From Siphonodentalium dalli (taxonomy: Eukaryota > Mollusca > Scaphopoda > Gadilida > Siphonodentaliidae): 64,000 nt of DNA. Made by a program: the position numbers and the translations under genes. Below, piece after piece: positions 45,060-57,099 of this stretch. Numbering within the stretch: the first letter of the stretch is position 1; each line of letters opens with the position of its first letter. Where the stretch lies: the NCBI GenBank assembly GCA_032622095.1, contig CP136067.1:137519990-137583989 (forward strand), written 5' to 3'. The notes below the pieces were generated by a model, which worked only from the letters and a program-made list of their open reading frames with translations, was not told the DNA's origin and ran no database searches.

Positions 45060-47340
45060 TTTGAGGAACTAAAGTATTTGTTCTAAACGACACTTAATAT
45101 AGATTAACATACTCAACAAAATCATTGTTGTTCCCCGCCCTATTAGACGTCCTGAACACACCACGAACTGAAAAAATATGATCTCAATATTAAGAATCAT
45201 GTAACTATAAAGGACAGTTATACATAAGGAATATACAATGTTTATGGATGGGTTTGTTCCCGAAACAGTGTGGCACTTTGTTTTGCAAATATGAAGGGCG
45301 AATTTGCTATATTTTTCGAGAACACTACCCAATTTAAAGACTTCAACGCAATACGAAATTAAGCTATATGATCTCTAATTCTCTATATTAACTGAGAGTG
45401 TGACGGGAATGTAATACTATCAGAGAATACATAATTTGTATGGATGGGTAGTGCATGTGTCGCTTTACACAAAGTGGCTGATAAATAAGAAAGACGAATT
45501 TGCTGTTTTAGGATCCCCCTACACAATTGAGGTGTTAATGCTGAACAACTCACGAACTGAAATGATTGCTGTAAATGTTAACTGAGGATGTGGGCAAAAA
45601 TAGTAATATCGGGGCGCATACATGATGTTGATGGATGGGTTGGTTGGATCCCGAAAGCCTTTAGCAGTTTACGAAAATCGGATGGCAAACTCCAAAGGCG
45701 AATATTTTTTGTTTTGTTGGACCCCTTTATATGCCCATTTAAACTCTTGAACACACCATGCTCCCGAATATTCATGCTTTTATTATTAAATCACAGTTTG
45801 AACGAAAGGTAGTTCTATCAGGGAATGTATATATGTTATATGGAAAGTGTGGTTTCCAAAATCCTAGGGTACTTTACAAAAGGCGGCTGACAAAACCCAA
45901 AGCTGAATATTTTCTTTGAGCACCCTATACCCCATTGAAAGTCATAAATACACTAATGGATGGATATGTTCTCAATATTAACTGGGTATGTAATTCAGGA
46001 AATATACCTCTTCAGTGCATGATGGGTGTGTTGGCTTCCCAGTGTCTGTGACACTTTACACAAAGTGGCTAGCAAAGAGAAGGCGAATTTTCACTGTTTT
46101 TGGGTACCCATAACCCTTCTAAACTATTTAGCACACACTAAACCGAATCTATATGCTCTCATGTATTATTTACAATTTGTATGGGTGTCGTTTGGTTCTC
46201 GAAATCCTGGAACACTGGAAAGGCGGCTGGCAAATACGAAATGTGATTTGTTAGGCCACACTACCCCATTTGCAGTCTTGGAACACACAATGAACCGAAA
46301 GGATGTGCTCCCATTATTAAAGGTACTCAACCCGTAAAGAGGGTCCCCATCTCAACAGATTCCAACAACAACAATCCGATCAGAGGGTCCTATATTACTA
46401 TTTCTTTGGCTTTGGGGGTAAAAAATATTTTATTCGAGTCGAGGAACCCATCAAACAAAGCTCAGAGTTATTAGATATTGATTTTTGAAAATTCTGATGT
46501 TCTCGAGATGAGTACTAATAGCTGCCGTCAATTTGGTAACCTGCTCGAGATTTTACGCCAAAATTCTATTCAAACAGACAAGGATGGATAACTCTATAAT
46601 CAAGTGGGTAATAATAACGAATTTTGACTGAGTGCTGGGCCAGATAATATTCCCGATAATGAAAAATAATAGATTTCTAAAATCGATATCTAACAAATCT
46701 GAGCTTTGATGGGTGACTTCCTCGACTCGAATCATATATTTTTGACCCCCGAAGCCATTGAAATAGTAATTGAGAGGAGTTTTATCGGGTTGAGTACCTT
46801 TTACTGCGTGTGTAGAGAAATGGACGCTATATAAAGAGTATAGTATACCAGGGTCTTGAATGCCTGTATCACTTTACAAAAAGTTGTTGGTGAAAAAGAA
46901 AGGCGAATACTCACTGTTTTGGGGGGACCCCATTAACCCATTTAATATCTTGACCAGAACTGAAGTTCTATTCTCTCATACTTAGCTGAGTGTGTGATCG
47001 AAAGGTATTGCTATCATGGAATTATTAATTGGATATATCTGGATATACGAATATGTTATGGATGAGATGGTTCCAGAAAGCATATATGGCACTTTACAAC
47101 AAGTGGTCGGCAAACGAAAGGGCTAAATTTTAGTCTCAGTGGACTCCATCCCTATTTGAAGTATTGAACACACCACTAGCTCAAGGCATAATCTATCCAT
47201 ATTACCCGAGATTGTGGCCGAATGGCTGTTCTGTCAGAAAAGATGCAATGGTCTCGCGAGCCCACCGTTCGCGAAAACACCGTTGCACCTTACACAAAAC
47301 AGATGGCAAACGATGAAGGCGAATCGTAAGGGAGCCATAC
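45060..47340. repeat. Degenerate 160-210-bp tandem core
   Basis: About nine units, each with CACTTTACA.AAAGTGGCTG.CAAA, GGCGAATTTT, a C-run and TTGAACACACCA. Key phrases fall near 45270, 45456, 45656, 45862, 46050, 46205, 46868, 47092 and 47285. A (CAA)n run at 44987-45015 lies just before. Confidence 0.75.
46321..46799. mobile_element. TTAA-type MITE family L, copy 3
   Basis: 479 bp, the same length as 36416-36894 and almost identical in sequence. Left TTAA at 46317-46320; right flank reads TTTA, one base off. Confidence 0.95.
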
Positions 47341-47943
47341 CCCAAATGTTTGTAATGTCATTATCAAAAATATGTATTTTTTTCTACCAAAAACGTGTTT
47401 GGGGGAGGGGTAGCTAAAATCCAATATCTCGCAAACCGTTCAAAAAGTTTGTTAACTTTTTTCTTCATATGCTTATCAGATAACCAATACACCATATGGA
47501 CTAAATGTTTCAATATTATTGCAATATCCGTTTGAATGATAATGTTCGGAAAAAGAAAAAAAATTTAAAGACCGACTTTTCAACAAAAAATAAATGTTTC
47601 GGCTCCAAATGGCACGAAAATCCAAATTAACCAACACTTCTTGCATATCAGGTACAGATATGGTATGCTATAGTCATTTTAACACCAACAATTTGGGCAA
47701 ATAACTTAGGACATAGCCGCAGGGCTCACTTTACCAAAATCGTTAATTTCTGGGAAAAGTCACTGGTGGGTATCGTTCATCGTCGATTTGAGAATAGCCA
47801 CCACCAATTCCGTTATTTTTCACTACCATTTTCGTAAAGAGTATATATTTCTCCTTTTAAAAAAGTTGGTTTTAACTTGTTCTACCGTGGGTGGGTATCT
47901 CGAAAGCTAGAGCTCTTTTTCGATTTGGCCGCTGTACTATGCA

Positions 47944-48697
47944 GGTTCTCCCAAAACTACAGAAAGTCGCTATAATATAGCATATCGATTCAATGGTTAC
48001 GGAACTGCACGCGTTGTTAGTCAAACTCAAAGCGAATGTTTCAAATTCCATTGAAATTCCACTCCGATCAAAAACAAATACTTGTAATAATAATAAATAT
48101 GTAGTATACACTGGTATACAGAGAATTTTTTTAATCGATACGATTTTGAGATGCTGTGTGACTCTTTGCACGTTTGAGAGATCCAATGTGTCTTTTTGTG
48201 CGATACCATGACCTATATATTCAATGACAATGACCTATTCATCTACACTAACTTGGCAAAACTATCTTGGGTCTGATTTGGAGTTTGGCGATTTTTTATA
48301 TCGATATCGACGTCCATTGCATAGACTCGTTTGTGTCATTTTGGAACAAACAAAGCCTTCTTGCAATGCACGCAGACCTTTCATATGTGTGTTTTCTCGC
48401 ACGACCTTCGCACCATAGGACTGTTTTATGGTCGTTCACTTGTTTGATAAATGATATATAGGCACATGGGTTGTAGGCGAAATCCGATGCCAAACCGCTC
48501 GGCCTGACAGAGAGCCCTTCCATTGGAAGACATTATACACCATATTCTTCTATTATTTCCTCTGAGGTCGGACGTCCATAAAATGGAGATAATCTGGCTT
48601 TGACGATTTGTGCTCACAAGACAGTATAATAATAACATCGGCGGTAATTCTGAAATATGAATTAATAATACCGATATAATTTATACATACTCAATTA
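47944..48697. other. Intergenic DNA, no feature seen
   Basis: Overlapping short ORFs on both strands, none recognisable. Confidence 0.4.
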
Positions 48698-49474
48698 GGG
48701 TCCGTGAAGTTAGCACAACATTCAACATTCGTGTGAAATTGGCACAACATTCAACATTCGTTCAACATTCGAATTTTTTTGTACATAAGTTTTTTCAACG
48801 TGAATGGATTAAGTGGGTGGTATATATAGCACCCCTATCAAAATTAGAGTATATATTCGATACTTCGATGCTCATTTTTGAGCAATTGTAACATTCGATT
48901 TTTCTTGTACATAAATTGTTTTAAATTCGAATGTTGAACAAATGTTGAATGTTGAATGTTGTGCCAACTTCACACGAATGTGAATGTTGAATGTTCTTTC
49001 TATTCAACATTCGCCAGCGAAAACCACACATGCTAGGCGTGGGCCCTATGGAGAATTAAAGTACCATCAGGGTACAATCCCTGCATATATATGGGCCCGA
49101 TCCGATCATGCGTATATGATGTGCCCCCCTCTCTCACCCGGAATTGAAATTTCTCAAAAATGAACGTCGAAGTATCGAATACTCATTTTGATAGGAGTGC
49201 TATATATATACGACCCATGCATGCACTTAATCCATTCACGTTAAAACAATTTATGTACAAGAAAAATCGAATGTTACAATTGCTCAAAAATGAGCATCGA
49301 AGTATCGAATACTCTAATTTTGATAGGGGTGCTATATATACGACACACTTAATAAATTCACGTTGAAAAAACTTATGTACAAGAAAAATCGAATGTTGAA
49401 CGAATGTTGAATGTTGTGCCAACTTCACACGAAAGTTGAACGAATGTTGAATGTTGTGCTAACTTCACGGACCC
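48698..49474. mobile_element. Inverted-repeat element with TTCAACATTCG ends
   Basis: GGGTCCGTGAAGTTAGCACA and its inverse are the ends. Subterminal ACATTCAACATTCG motifs are repeated several times. The inner block ATTTTTGAGCAATTGTAACA and its inverse flank the centre. Confidence 0.85.
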
Positions 49475-49837
49475 ACTAAATTATACATATTCACAACAAG
49501 ACATATGTGCATGCACACATATATATGTGCACATATGAATTTGAGTGTTTATAGGACGGTGGGATATATGGAGAAAGTTGAGTGATATATGGTTCATTTC
49601 CACAATATTTTCTTCCATTTTGTCACTGTCAAAATTATAAATTACTCACAATCAGTTGGCAAATGAAGAACCAAATCGCAATATTTCACCCGAAATGGAA
49701 TCCGTTTATATAAATACATGCATGAATCCGGAATCCAGCTTAATTTGTGTCTTGAATCCAGCGTACGGGTCCAAAATGGGTCGAATCCGGCGTACGAAAG
49801 GGGGGAGGGGCCCTCCACCATGGGTATGTGTCGTGGG

Positions 49838-50012
49838 GTATTGATCGTGTGGGTATGAATAGTGTGGGTATGCAGTGTGGGTATGTATAATGTGGGTATG
49901 CATAGTGTGGGTATGTATAGTGTTGGTATGTATAGTATGGGTATGTATCGTTTGTGTATGTATAGTTTGGGTATGTATCATGGAGGTATGTATGGTGTGT
50001 GTATGTATCGTG
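49838..50012. repeat. ~15-16-bp GTGGGTATGTATAGT minisatellite
   Basis: Around 11 imperfect units. Read on either strand this gives repetitive ORFs that are not genes. Confidence 0.9.
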
Positions 50013-50084
50013 TGAGTGTGCATTGCCGCGATCGTCGGCGATACTTCATTAGTTTGCCAAATATTTTTACTAACCTTTGGAAAA

Positions 50085-50145
50085 TATTGGGGGGGGGGGG
50101 TAAATACCCCCTTGCCCCCCCCCCGGTTCCTACGCCCCTGCATCG
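50085..50145. mobile_element. Terminal fragment with GGTTCCTACGCCCCTG
   Basis: A G-run and C-run pair (50089-50130) ends in GGTTCCTACGCCCCTG, the type of end seen on many hAT-like MITEs. The other end was not found. Confidence 0.45.
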
Positions 50146-50221
50146 GGTATCATAACTCGCGGCGAGTTCAATTCCAATGAAAATCAAGACTTCTTTTCTT
50201 GCCGCCTGAGCTTGGCCTGGC

Positions 50222-50285
50222 GCTCATTGGTCAAAATTCCCGCCATTTATAAGAAGCGCGCGAAATTACACTGTTGCGAAAGAAG
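50222..50285 (+). promoter_or_regulatory. Possible promoter upstream of choline kinase exon
   Basis: An inverted CCAAT box (ATTGG, 50226-50230), an E2F-like TTCCCGCC (50237-50244) and a TATA-like TTTATAAG (50246-50253) lie in order with promoter-like spacing in a locally CpG-richer stretch. The first coding ATG is 600 bp away with other ATGs between, so a spliced or long 5' UTR would be needed. Motif match only. Confidence 0.3.
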
Positions 50286-50846
50286 TGGAACAACTATAAA
50301 ATTATTATAGTTACATATCATGACAATGACAGGTGGATAATTGAGGTCAAGGATCACCACACATTTAATCACATGTCGGTCATGTGGTGCGGAAATGAAA
50401 ATAAAACAGCATGAACTGTGCACGAAAAACGTGGCGAAAATACGGAATATCAGAATCAGATGCCGGTGAATCATCGTTGCTTCTGGAAAAATCTAAGACA
50501 GGTTCACCGAACGCTGTTGGCCGATTCGCAGAATTCTCTCCCTTTGGAATCTATCGATTTTTTAGCATGTCGTCACTTTCCGCTGCCAAGGCTGGCACAA
50601 ATTACATTATTACCTTAGGAATTTCCCCATGATGCAGACGATATGATGCGATGTGCAAGTGTCAAACCGAGTCGCAGTGTCTATGGCCAGATAGTATATA
50701 CATAAAGTAATCGTATTATTGTATAATAGTAGAATTATCGTGGAGTAATAGGATCTAATAGGAACTAATTCGCTGAGGTCGTGTCGGGGAAAGCCCACGA
50801 TTTGCAGCTTGTTTACATTCCTCGATTTACAGTTATAAAGTCCAAC

Positions 50847-51061
50847 ATGAGTGCGCAAGCAACTTCAGTTCTGCCGTTAATTCGGTCCGCTTGGAGGAGA
50901 TTTTTGAAGCTGATCAAATCGTTTTTACACAGACTGTTACACAGAGAAATGATAACTGATCCGGAGTCTGTGAAGAAACTTGGTTTTAAATGGTGCAAAG
51001 ATTCCATAGGTGGGGCTTGGGCCCAAATATGTGAGGACCAACTTCATATGGAACCTATAAG
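50847..51061 (+). CDS. Choline/ethanolamine kinase, first coding exon
   Basis: The exon begins with ATG (MSAQATSVLPLIRSAW) and ends at a donor, ATAAG|GTGAGA, phase 2. After a basic linker the peptide reads KKLGFKWCKDSIGGAWAQIC, then EDQLHMEPIR. This matches the start of the conserved kinase core in choline kinases (pattern WC+..L.GAW..+....+.+..+RGG). The split last codon would become arginine, leading into the expected GGLSN nucleotide-binding loop of the next exon. Known role: cytosolic ATP-dependent phosphorylation of choline and/or ethanolamine, the first step of the Kennedy pathway. The frame is open upstream to about 50781 but has no earlier ATG. I found no GGLSN exon downstream, so intron 1 probably exceeds 12.9 kb. 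Alpha, beta or ethanolamine subtype cannot be told from this exon. Confidence 0.82.
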
Positions 51062-51621
51062 GTGAGAATGACTACAGCTGCAGGAGGTGTAAATTCCAGG
51101 CCGTATAATGCCTAATGGGAGGGGGAAATGAGGCACAGGAGTGCCGGAGGAGGGAGGGGGTAACCACTCTTCCTGTCATCCACCGGGGAGGGGTGCAGAG
51201 GTGAGGGGGCGAGCACAATTTGTTGTTTCATTCATCATAGAAATTAGATTGACATATAAATTCACAGTGAACTCAGTATTCATACCTCAACTTGGTTCTG
51301 AATATTAAGTGCTTCAACTGGCTTAAAATAAAATTCTGCACACACATGATAATTTATTGATTTAAAATACCAAAATTTTGCTGTATACGTTTAGCACTGA
51401 GAGAAATGCTCTTTTCTGGAAGTTATGCCCCCTTTGCTCTTGGTTTTATGAAGTGTCCCTGAGGAGGTGGGGTCGGGTGTTAGTATGAGGTGTCACCCCT
51501 CCCCAAATGATAGACATAATTAAATTTGGGGGGTTGAATACATTTACAGATTACCAATTAACATGAAATTTTAATACAATTAAGTTGTAGAATTAGGCCA
51601 TATATATTGCATGTATATGTG
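51062..51621 (+). other. Start of choline kinase intron 1
   Basis: G-rich stretches (51115-51215) after the donor, then A+T-rich DNA. No second exon recognised. Confidence 0.5.
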
Positions 51622-52986
51622 CAACCCTGATAATTAGGAAAAATGTCCTAGGCAAAAAAAATGCCTAGGAGAAATATTTCTCCTAGGCAAAAACAGCATT
51701 CTCTTAGGCTTTTTTATTTAACAAACTAAATGTACTTAAAATGATTAACAAATAACATTCATTGACATATTGAATGATGATTGAATAGATTCAGTGAATA
51801 TTTCTGTTAAGTTTCCACATTTTGAAATACTCAGTTACCTATTTCTTGATTTTCTGCATTCAAAGGCACACCCTTTCAGTAGTTTCACAGTTTAGTACAG
51901 CTATGATCTATGCACAATTAATGGCCTTGACACCGACCGATTAATCATTACTGAGTGACTCTAATTTCTATAATCACTGAATCATTGGGAATAAAATTAC
52001 GATTTTTCGGTTGGATCAAGCTTTATTTCCATCAAGCCAAAATACACGATTAAAAATATATTTCCACACTATAAAATGGTGCTCTCGGATAATTTTGTCG
52101 CCAAATATATTCAGTAACATCGGTGAATTTAAAGAGAATACTACATGGACAGAATTGTTTGAGGTCTGTTTGAGGTCTGTTCGATTTGCGGTCTCACGGT
52201 TACTGCGTATATAAAACACGGAATACCACAAAGACGGAAACGGAACTAAAACAAACAAAGTTTAAATCAGGATTATAAATGTTATATCTACCGCTATACT
52301 TAAAGTAATTGACCACCAACAACGTGGTGTCACCCCGTTAATACCGCAGTACTATACCGCGGTATCCTCCAATACCGCGGTACTGATACCGCTTGTTAAT
52401 GCGAACAAGTATGTGGGAGTAAATACCTCCCCTCAAAGAGTTCCATGAAAATCACCGCGGTATTCAAAAAAATTAATGCAGTGCCCGCTAAAAGACCGCG
52501 GTATTCAAAAAAATTAATGCGGTGCCCGCTAAAAGACTGCGGTATCATTATCGCCCAATACCGTAACTCCACCGCCGTGACCATATCGATACCGTTACCG
52601 TTTATTACCGGTATCACCGCGGTCATGACCGGGGTATCACCCCGTTTTTCTGGTCAATTACTTTGAGAATAGCGGTATCTATATACTTTAATATTTATCC
52701 AGCATACACATCGCCAATATGCACCATATCTCTTTCCGGTTTGCGTTCCCGAAATTGGAAATCTCATAATTGTTTTCCGCACGGTAACACATTTGACTTA
52801 ATAAACTTGTGGGTTGGGCAGCTTGTGGTGACAAATTGACAATATACCTGGTAGTTATCGCTGCCTAGTGTCTGTTTATCATTTCTTCAGATAATGTCCT
52901 CGGTTATTTTTTAGCCGAGGATAATAAATTTTTCCTCGGCAAAACGGTCGGCTTTGCCGATAGCCGACCGCTAATAATCAGGGTTG
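51622..52986. mobile_element. CAACCCTGAT element (family I), copy 2
   Basis: Inverted relative to 14975-15994. ATGTG direct repeats flank it (51617-51621, 52987-52991). Without its nested insert it is about 980 bp, close to the 1,020 bp of copy 1. Confidence 0.92.
52291..52675. mobile_element. TA-flanked MITE rich in TACCGCGGTA, nested
   Basis: Ends CCGCTATACTTAAAGTAATT and AATTACTTTGAGAATAGCGG are inverted, with TA on each side (52289-52290, 52676-52677). Comparison with copy 1 of family I shows the empty site. The interior is full of short palindromes such as TACCGCGGTA. Confidence 0.9.
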
Positions 52987-53190
52987 ATGTGTATTATAGA
53001 TTTATATGAAGCAGAATACAGGTATGTTAGATAAAATTAACCTATATGATCTGATTCATGCATTAAAGCACAAAATGTATGTCATGACATAATCACATGA
53101 TATTGACTTGCCCATATTGGCATATATATAACCTACCCATCCTCATCAAATGTAGATAAGAAATTATCACATACAGTATGGTTCTATATA

Positions 53191-53451
53191 CAGTACCTAA
53201 ATAATCGACTCCTTAACCACAGCAGAATTATGGGTAACTTTTCAGGATTTAGTCGGAAATATGGCTTGTTGCCATTCATCGGAAAGCTCTCACTGAGAAC
53301 TTTCCGATGAATGGCAACAAGCCATATTTCTGACTATAGCCTCACTGAGAGCATTCTGATGAATGGCAACAAGCCATATTTCCGACTAAATCCTGAAAAG
53401 TTACCCATAATTCTGCTGAGGTTAAGGAGTTGATTATTTGGGGCATTACTG
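53191..53451. mobile_element. Family A palindrome, complete
   Basis: TA flanks (53189-53190, 53452-53453). Part of the right arm (GAATGGCAACAAGCCATATT) is tandemly duplicated. Confidence 0.9.
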
Positions 53452-53453
53452 TA

Positions 53454-53916
53454 TTACAATCAGTGTTACAATGGAAAATTCCATTTTGAATGGAATATAG
53501 ATGAATCAGCTGGTAAAGGGAGGGTGGAAATTGGAATTGGAATCACGTCATAAGGACAAATTGGCATTTTTCTGAAATTTTGTATGAATTTTTTTTTGAA
53601 TTTCTCAGAATGCATTATTATCTGTCAAAGCATTGTGTTTATACAAAGAAAATTAGAATTACTGTTACTGAAATCTTGCAGAAGACACGAAAAGCAATTT
53701 AAAAGAACTGTCAAAATAGAGGAAAAAAAGACGTTTTCTTACATGTAACTCGAACCAGAATTTTATTTTTCTTTGGGCTTAACTAAAAAGCTGTTGGGGG
53801 GGGGGGGGGGGGGGGGGGGTGGGGGGGGGTAACAACATCATACTATATCTGAATTGGCCAAATTCACACTTGGTTCATTGATATTAAGGAACAAATATTA
53901 ACAAAGAATTGTTATA
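53454..53916. other. Intron DNA with long G-run
   Basis: Contains a run of 24 G, one T, then 9 G (53796-53829), a strong G-quadruplex candidate and an assembly-risk site. Otherwise nothing recognised. Confidence 0.6.
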
Positions 53917-54035
53917 GTGTTCCCCATCATAGCAGAACAGAACATCAAAGAGTCCCGAGTTTTGAACGGGTGGAATATGATCTCTATGGGTGGGGGGGTA
54001 ACTAACCAGAGTAGAGGTTCATGGCATGATCTAGG
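53917..54035. mobile_element. Family J fragment
   Basis: CAGAGTAGAGGTTCATGGCA followed by TGATCTAG is the family J right end. The left part is missing. Confidence 0.65.
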
Positions 54036-54332
54036 ACTTTCCGTTCTATTTATGAATATTTTCAAGTACTCGTGCTCCATTTTCATAAAACAGGAGTTTC
54101 AAAATTGAATGCTTGTAAGTTGTTTCTATATTTTCTAAATAATCACATACCGTACCCTCTACATGTACATTCACATAATTAACACAGTACTTAGGAACCA
54201 GTACATTTCATCATAAAGTTTACATTAACATGTCCGATGTTCATAAACCAATAATTGAAGTGGACACTTCATAAAAAGGGATAAACAGCTATGTCACAGG
54301 GTCACTTCAAGTCACTTCAAGCTGATCGTATG

Positions 54333-54646
54333 CAAGCCTTGAAATAGTGTGTTGGTCATTTGATGTAAACATATTTTATTCCAATCAAAAAATAACATGT
54401 TTAAACATTTGACAAATATTTTACAGTAAGACAGAATAATATATATAATCGGATGATTGGAAAGGGGATTAAACAACAAGCCCAAGGGCTTTTATTAAGT
54501 TTGCTCCCCTGCTCAGGTGTAAGCAGAATGAGGTCCCCAGAGGGTTAATTTGGTGATGCTAGCCCGCTTTGTGGGGTAGCATCACTAAATTCACCCTCTG
54601 GGGACTTCATTCTGCCAATGAAAGACACACTATTTCAAGGCTTGTG
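54333..54646. mobile_element. Family B element, first palindrome replaced
   Basis: Both ends (CAAGCCTTGAAATAGTGTG and inverse) and the second palindrome are present. The first is replaced by about 150 bp of unrelated sequence. Confidence 0.82.
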
Positions 54647-54852
54647 CATGGGCTCACTGCGTGTTGATATTGGGAAACTGTGTTGGAATTTGTACAATAT
54701 ACAATGTATGTTACATACAATTGCTGTGGTAGTTTTGAAAAGTTGTTCAAATTATTAATGTTCTATTAAAATGTATTGATACAGAATTACCGTGTATAAG
54801 AAATGACTTGCAGATCGATTTGGGTCATTGATTTTTATTGCATAGTAATTAA

Positions 54853-55198
54853 AGGGGTACTGTAAACTAAATCCGGCCATTTATGAGACCATCTCCTTTT
54901 ATACTCAACAGAATATATGCAACAAAAGAATGAATTTGACCCATGGATGAGTGCAAAATACACTTATGTGCTCTATGAACGATGCAAACAACATGATAAT
55001 TATAATTAAAATTAATTTATGACTCCAGCCATTTATTCATTTTCATTATAATTACCACATTGGTTGCATCGTTCATAGAGCACAAGAGTGTATTTTGCAC
55101 TAATCCATGGCTCAAATCATTCATTTTTTGCATATATTCTGTTGAGTATAAAAAGGAGATGATCCCATAAATGGCTGGATTTACTGTACAGTACCCCT
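54853..55198. mobile_element. TTAA-type MITE family D, copy 2
   Basis: TTAA flanks (54849-54852, 55199-55202). Ends AGGGGTACTGTAAACTAAAT and ACTGTACAGTACCCCT. Near-complete palindrome. Confidence 0.93.
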
Positions 55199-55324
55199 TT
55201 AAACAAAGTTATTTCTTAAATATTCCCAGTTTAACAGCCTCTATGGTGCAAATATCTACAATGGAAAGGGTCTGCGACAATTTCCCAAAATGGGTTGAAT
55301 AAATTTCTGGCTGCATGGGACTAC

Positions 55325-55840
55325 CTATATCATGCCATGAATCTCTAGAGATCATATTCCACCAGTACAAAACCTTGGAACTTTTTGAAGTTTTGACAGG
55401 GAACCCTATAAAGTCGAAAAAATAAAGCGGGGAATATATTTCTTAGTTGTTATCTGTTCCTTAATAATGTACTTCACTGTAGGTGATTGTCTCAACTCAA
55501 AATTGCATGTTTTTCTCTGACTTTTGTTAGCCAATATCGCAATAAACATCGAAATAATAGCCCAGGATAAATTCATAATTGTAAGCGACGCAGAACAAAA
55601 TCGCTCACAAATTTACTTAAATCATGAAATTTCAAGTTGGGACCTTCACCTACAGTGAAGTACATTATTAAGGAAGAGATAACAACTAAGAAATATTTTC
55701 CCCGTGTAATATTTTCGACTTTATAAGGTTCCCTGTCAAAACTTCAAATAATTCCAAGGTTTTGTACTGGTGGACTAATCACTATGATCTCTACGGGCAT
55801 TAACTAGCCAGAGTAGAGATTCATGGCATGATCTAGGGAC
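55325..55840. mobile_element. Family J element, complete
   Basis: ATCATGCCATGAATCTCTAG and its inverse are the ends; the arms fold through AATATATTTCTTAGTTGTTA-type blocks. Confidence 0.85.
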
Positions 55841-56075
55841 TACAAGTATCAAAGGATGCATGCAATGATGCAAACTGGACAAATCAGCTTTCTGTCGCCA
55901 TACTTCACCAAAGTAGGGATTCAAACCAGAGTGGTCCACCTGTAATTCAAGGCATTCTTTTATATAAATTATATGTAGTGACTCTCATTGGTGGAATTAT
56001 CAGTGATTAACTCTTTCAAAACTAAATACTCATTGACACTGATTGACAGTTAGTTCCCTTTGGAAATGTTCAGAT

Positions 56076-56190
56076 ACAGTAATGCCGTAAATAATTGACT
56101 CCTTAACCACAGCAGAATTATGGGTAACTTTTCAGGATTTGGTCGGAAATATGGCTTTATGCCATTCATCAGAAAGCTCTCATTGTTTAT
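56076..56190. mobile_element. Half copy of family A MITE
   Basis: TA|CAGTAATGCCGTAAATAATT to AGAAAGCTCTCATTG, right arm absent. Confidence 0.8.
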
Positions 56191-56439
56191 TTCTTCAAGC
56201 TGGTGTGGTGGCTGCATGCATAGGAAAATACCATGTTGATTTAGTGCAGTAAGCACATTTTACTGTATATCACTAAGAAAAAGAAGAAAGAATGAAAGTG
56301 TGGTTGGGGTGACAAGTCAGAAATAATTAGGGTCAGTAGGTAGGCTTAAAATTTATTTATTTAATAATTTAATATGACATTTTCTTATGGCTTTTCATGT
56401 AATATTTTATTTCCAAGATTGAGCAAAAGATAGGTTTTT

Positions 56440-56515
56440 ATGTTTACCCATACCATAGTATGGTAAACATAGTGTCGTTGCCCGGATTGACCACTCGTCG
56501 TTAGTCCGTCCGTCC

Positions 56516-56553
<38 letters not shown>

Positions 56554-57010
56554 AGACACTTTACGCATGGTGCGATAACTCGAACATTTTATATCTGATC
56601 GGAACCAAATTTTGTATATGAATTTGTCAGCACCAAATACAGATCGAGTTCGAATATGGGTTCGATCCGAGTTTTTTTCACGGAGTTATGGCCCTTTTTC
56701 GACTTAGAATTCATGCATGCTACCATAACTCAAAAAAAAATTATCTGATCAGAATAAAATTTGGTATGCAAGTTTCTCGGACCAAAATACAGATCGAGTT
56801 CGAATATGGGTTTGATCCGATATTTTTCAATGGAGTTATGGCCCTTTTTCGACTTAGAATTCATGCATGCTGCCATAACTCAATTTTTTTTTTATCTGAT
56901 CGGAACCAAATTTGGTATGCGAGTTTCTCAACTCAAAATACAGATCGAGTTTGAATATGGGTTATATCCAACATTTTATACCAGAGTTATGGCCCTTTTT
57001 CAACTAAGAA
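56440..57010. repeat. CTGT microsatellite and ~150-bp repeats
   Basis: A TACCATAGTATGGTA palindrome is followed by (CTGT)n at 56515-56555. Then come three ~145-155-bp units with AAATACAGATCGAGTTCGAA and GAGTTATGGCCCTTTTTC. Related to 12440-12830; weaker copies run on to about 57620. ORFs here are by-products. Confidence 0.85.
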
Positions 57011-57099
57011 TTGAACAGATAACCATAGCAGTCTACAATTAATTACCAGTGGTATCAGTTTAGCTCTGAGAGCAGTAAATCTGTATTATGGGAATTAGA

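Larger units (their letters stand above)
43926..47943. mobile_element. 4-kb foldback element with tandem core
   Basis: Arms of nearly 600 bp (43926-44514 and 47349-47943) are inverted copies: AGTACAGCGGCCAAA at the outside, TAGCTACCCCTCCCCC and CAAAAATATG inside. A degenerate direct copy of the arm's inner part follows at 44700-44900. The core (about 45060-47340) is a run of degenerate 160-210-bp units. An L element is inserted at 46321-46799. No transposase. Confidence 0.85.

Noticed and set aside
49706-50143. 145-codon His/Thr-repeat ORF on the minus strand
   Set aside because: It is the GTGGGTATGTATAGT minisatellite plus a C-run, read on the reverse strand.
50781-50846. Upstream extension of the choline kinase frame
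   Set aside because: The frame opens with GTG and contains no ATG before 50847; a eukaryotic start at 50847 is simpler.
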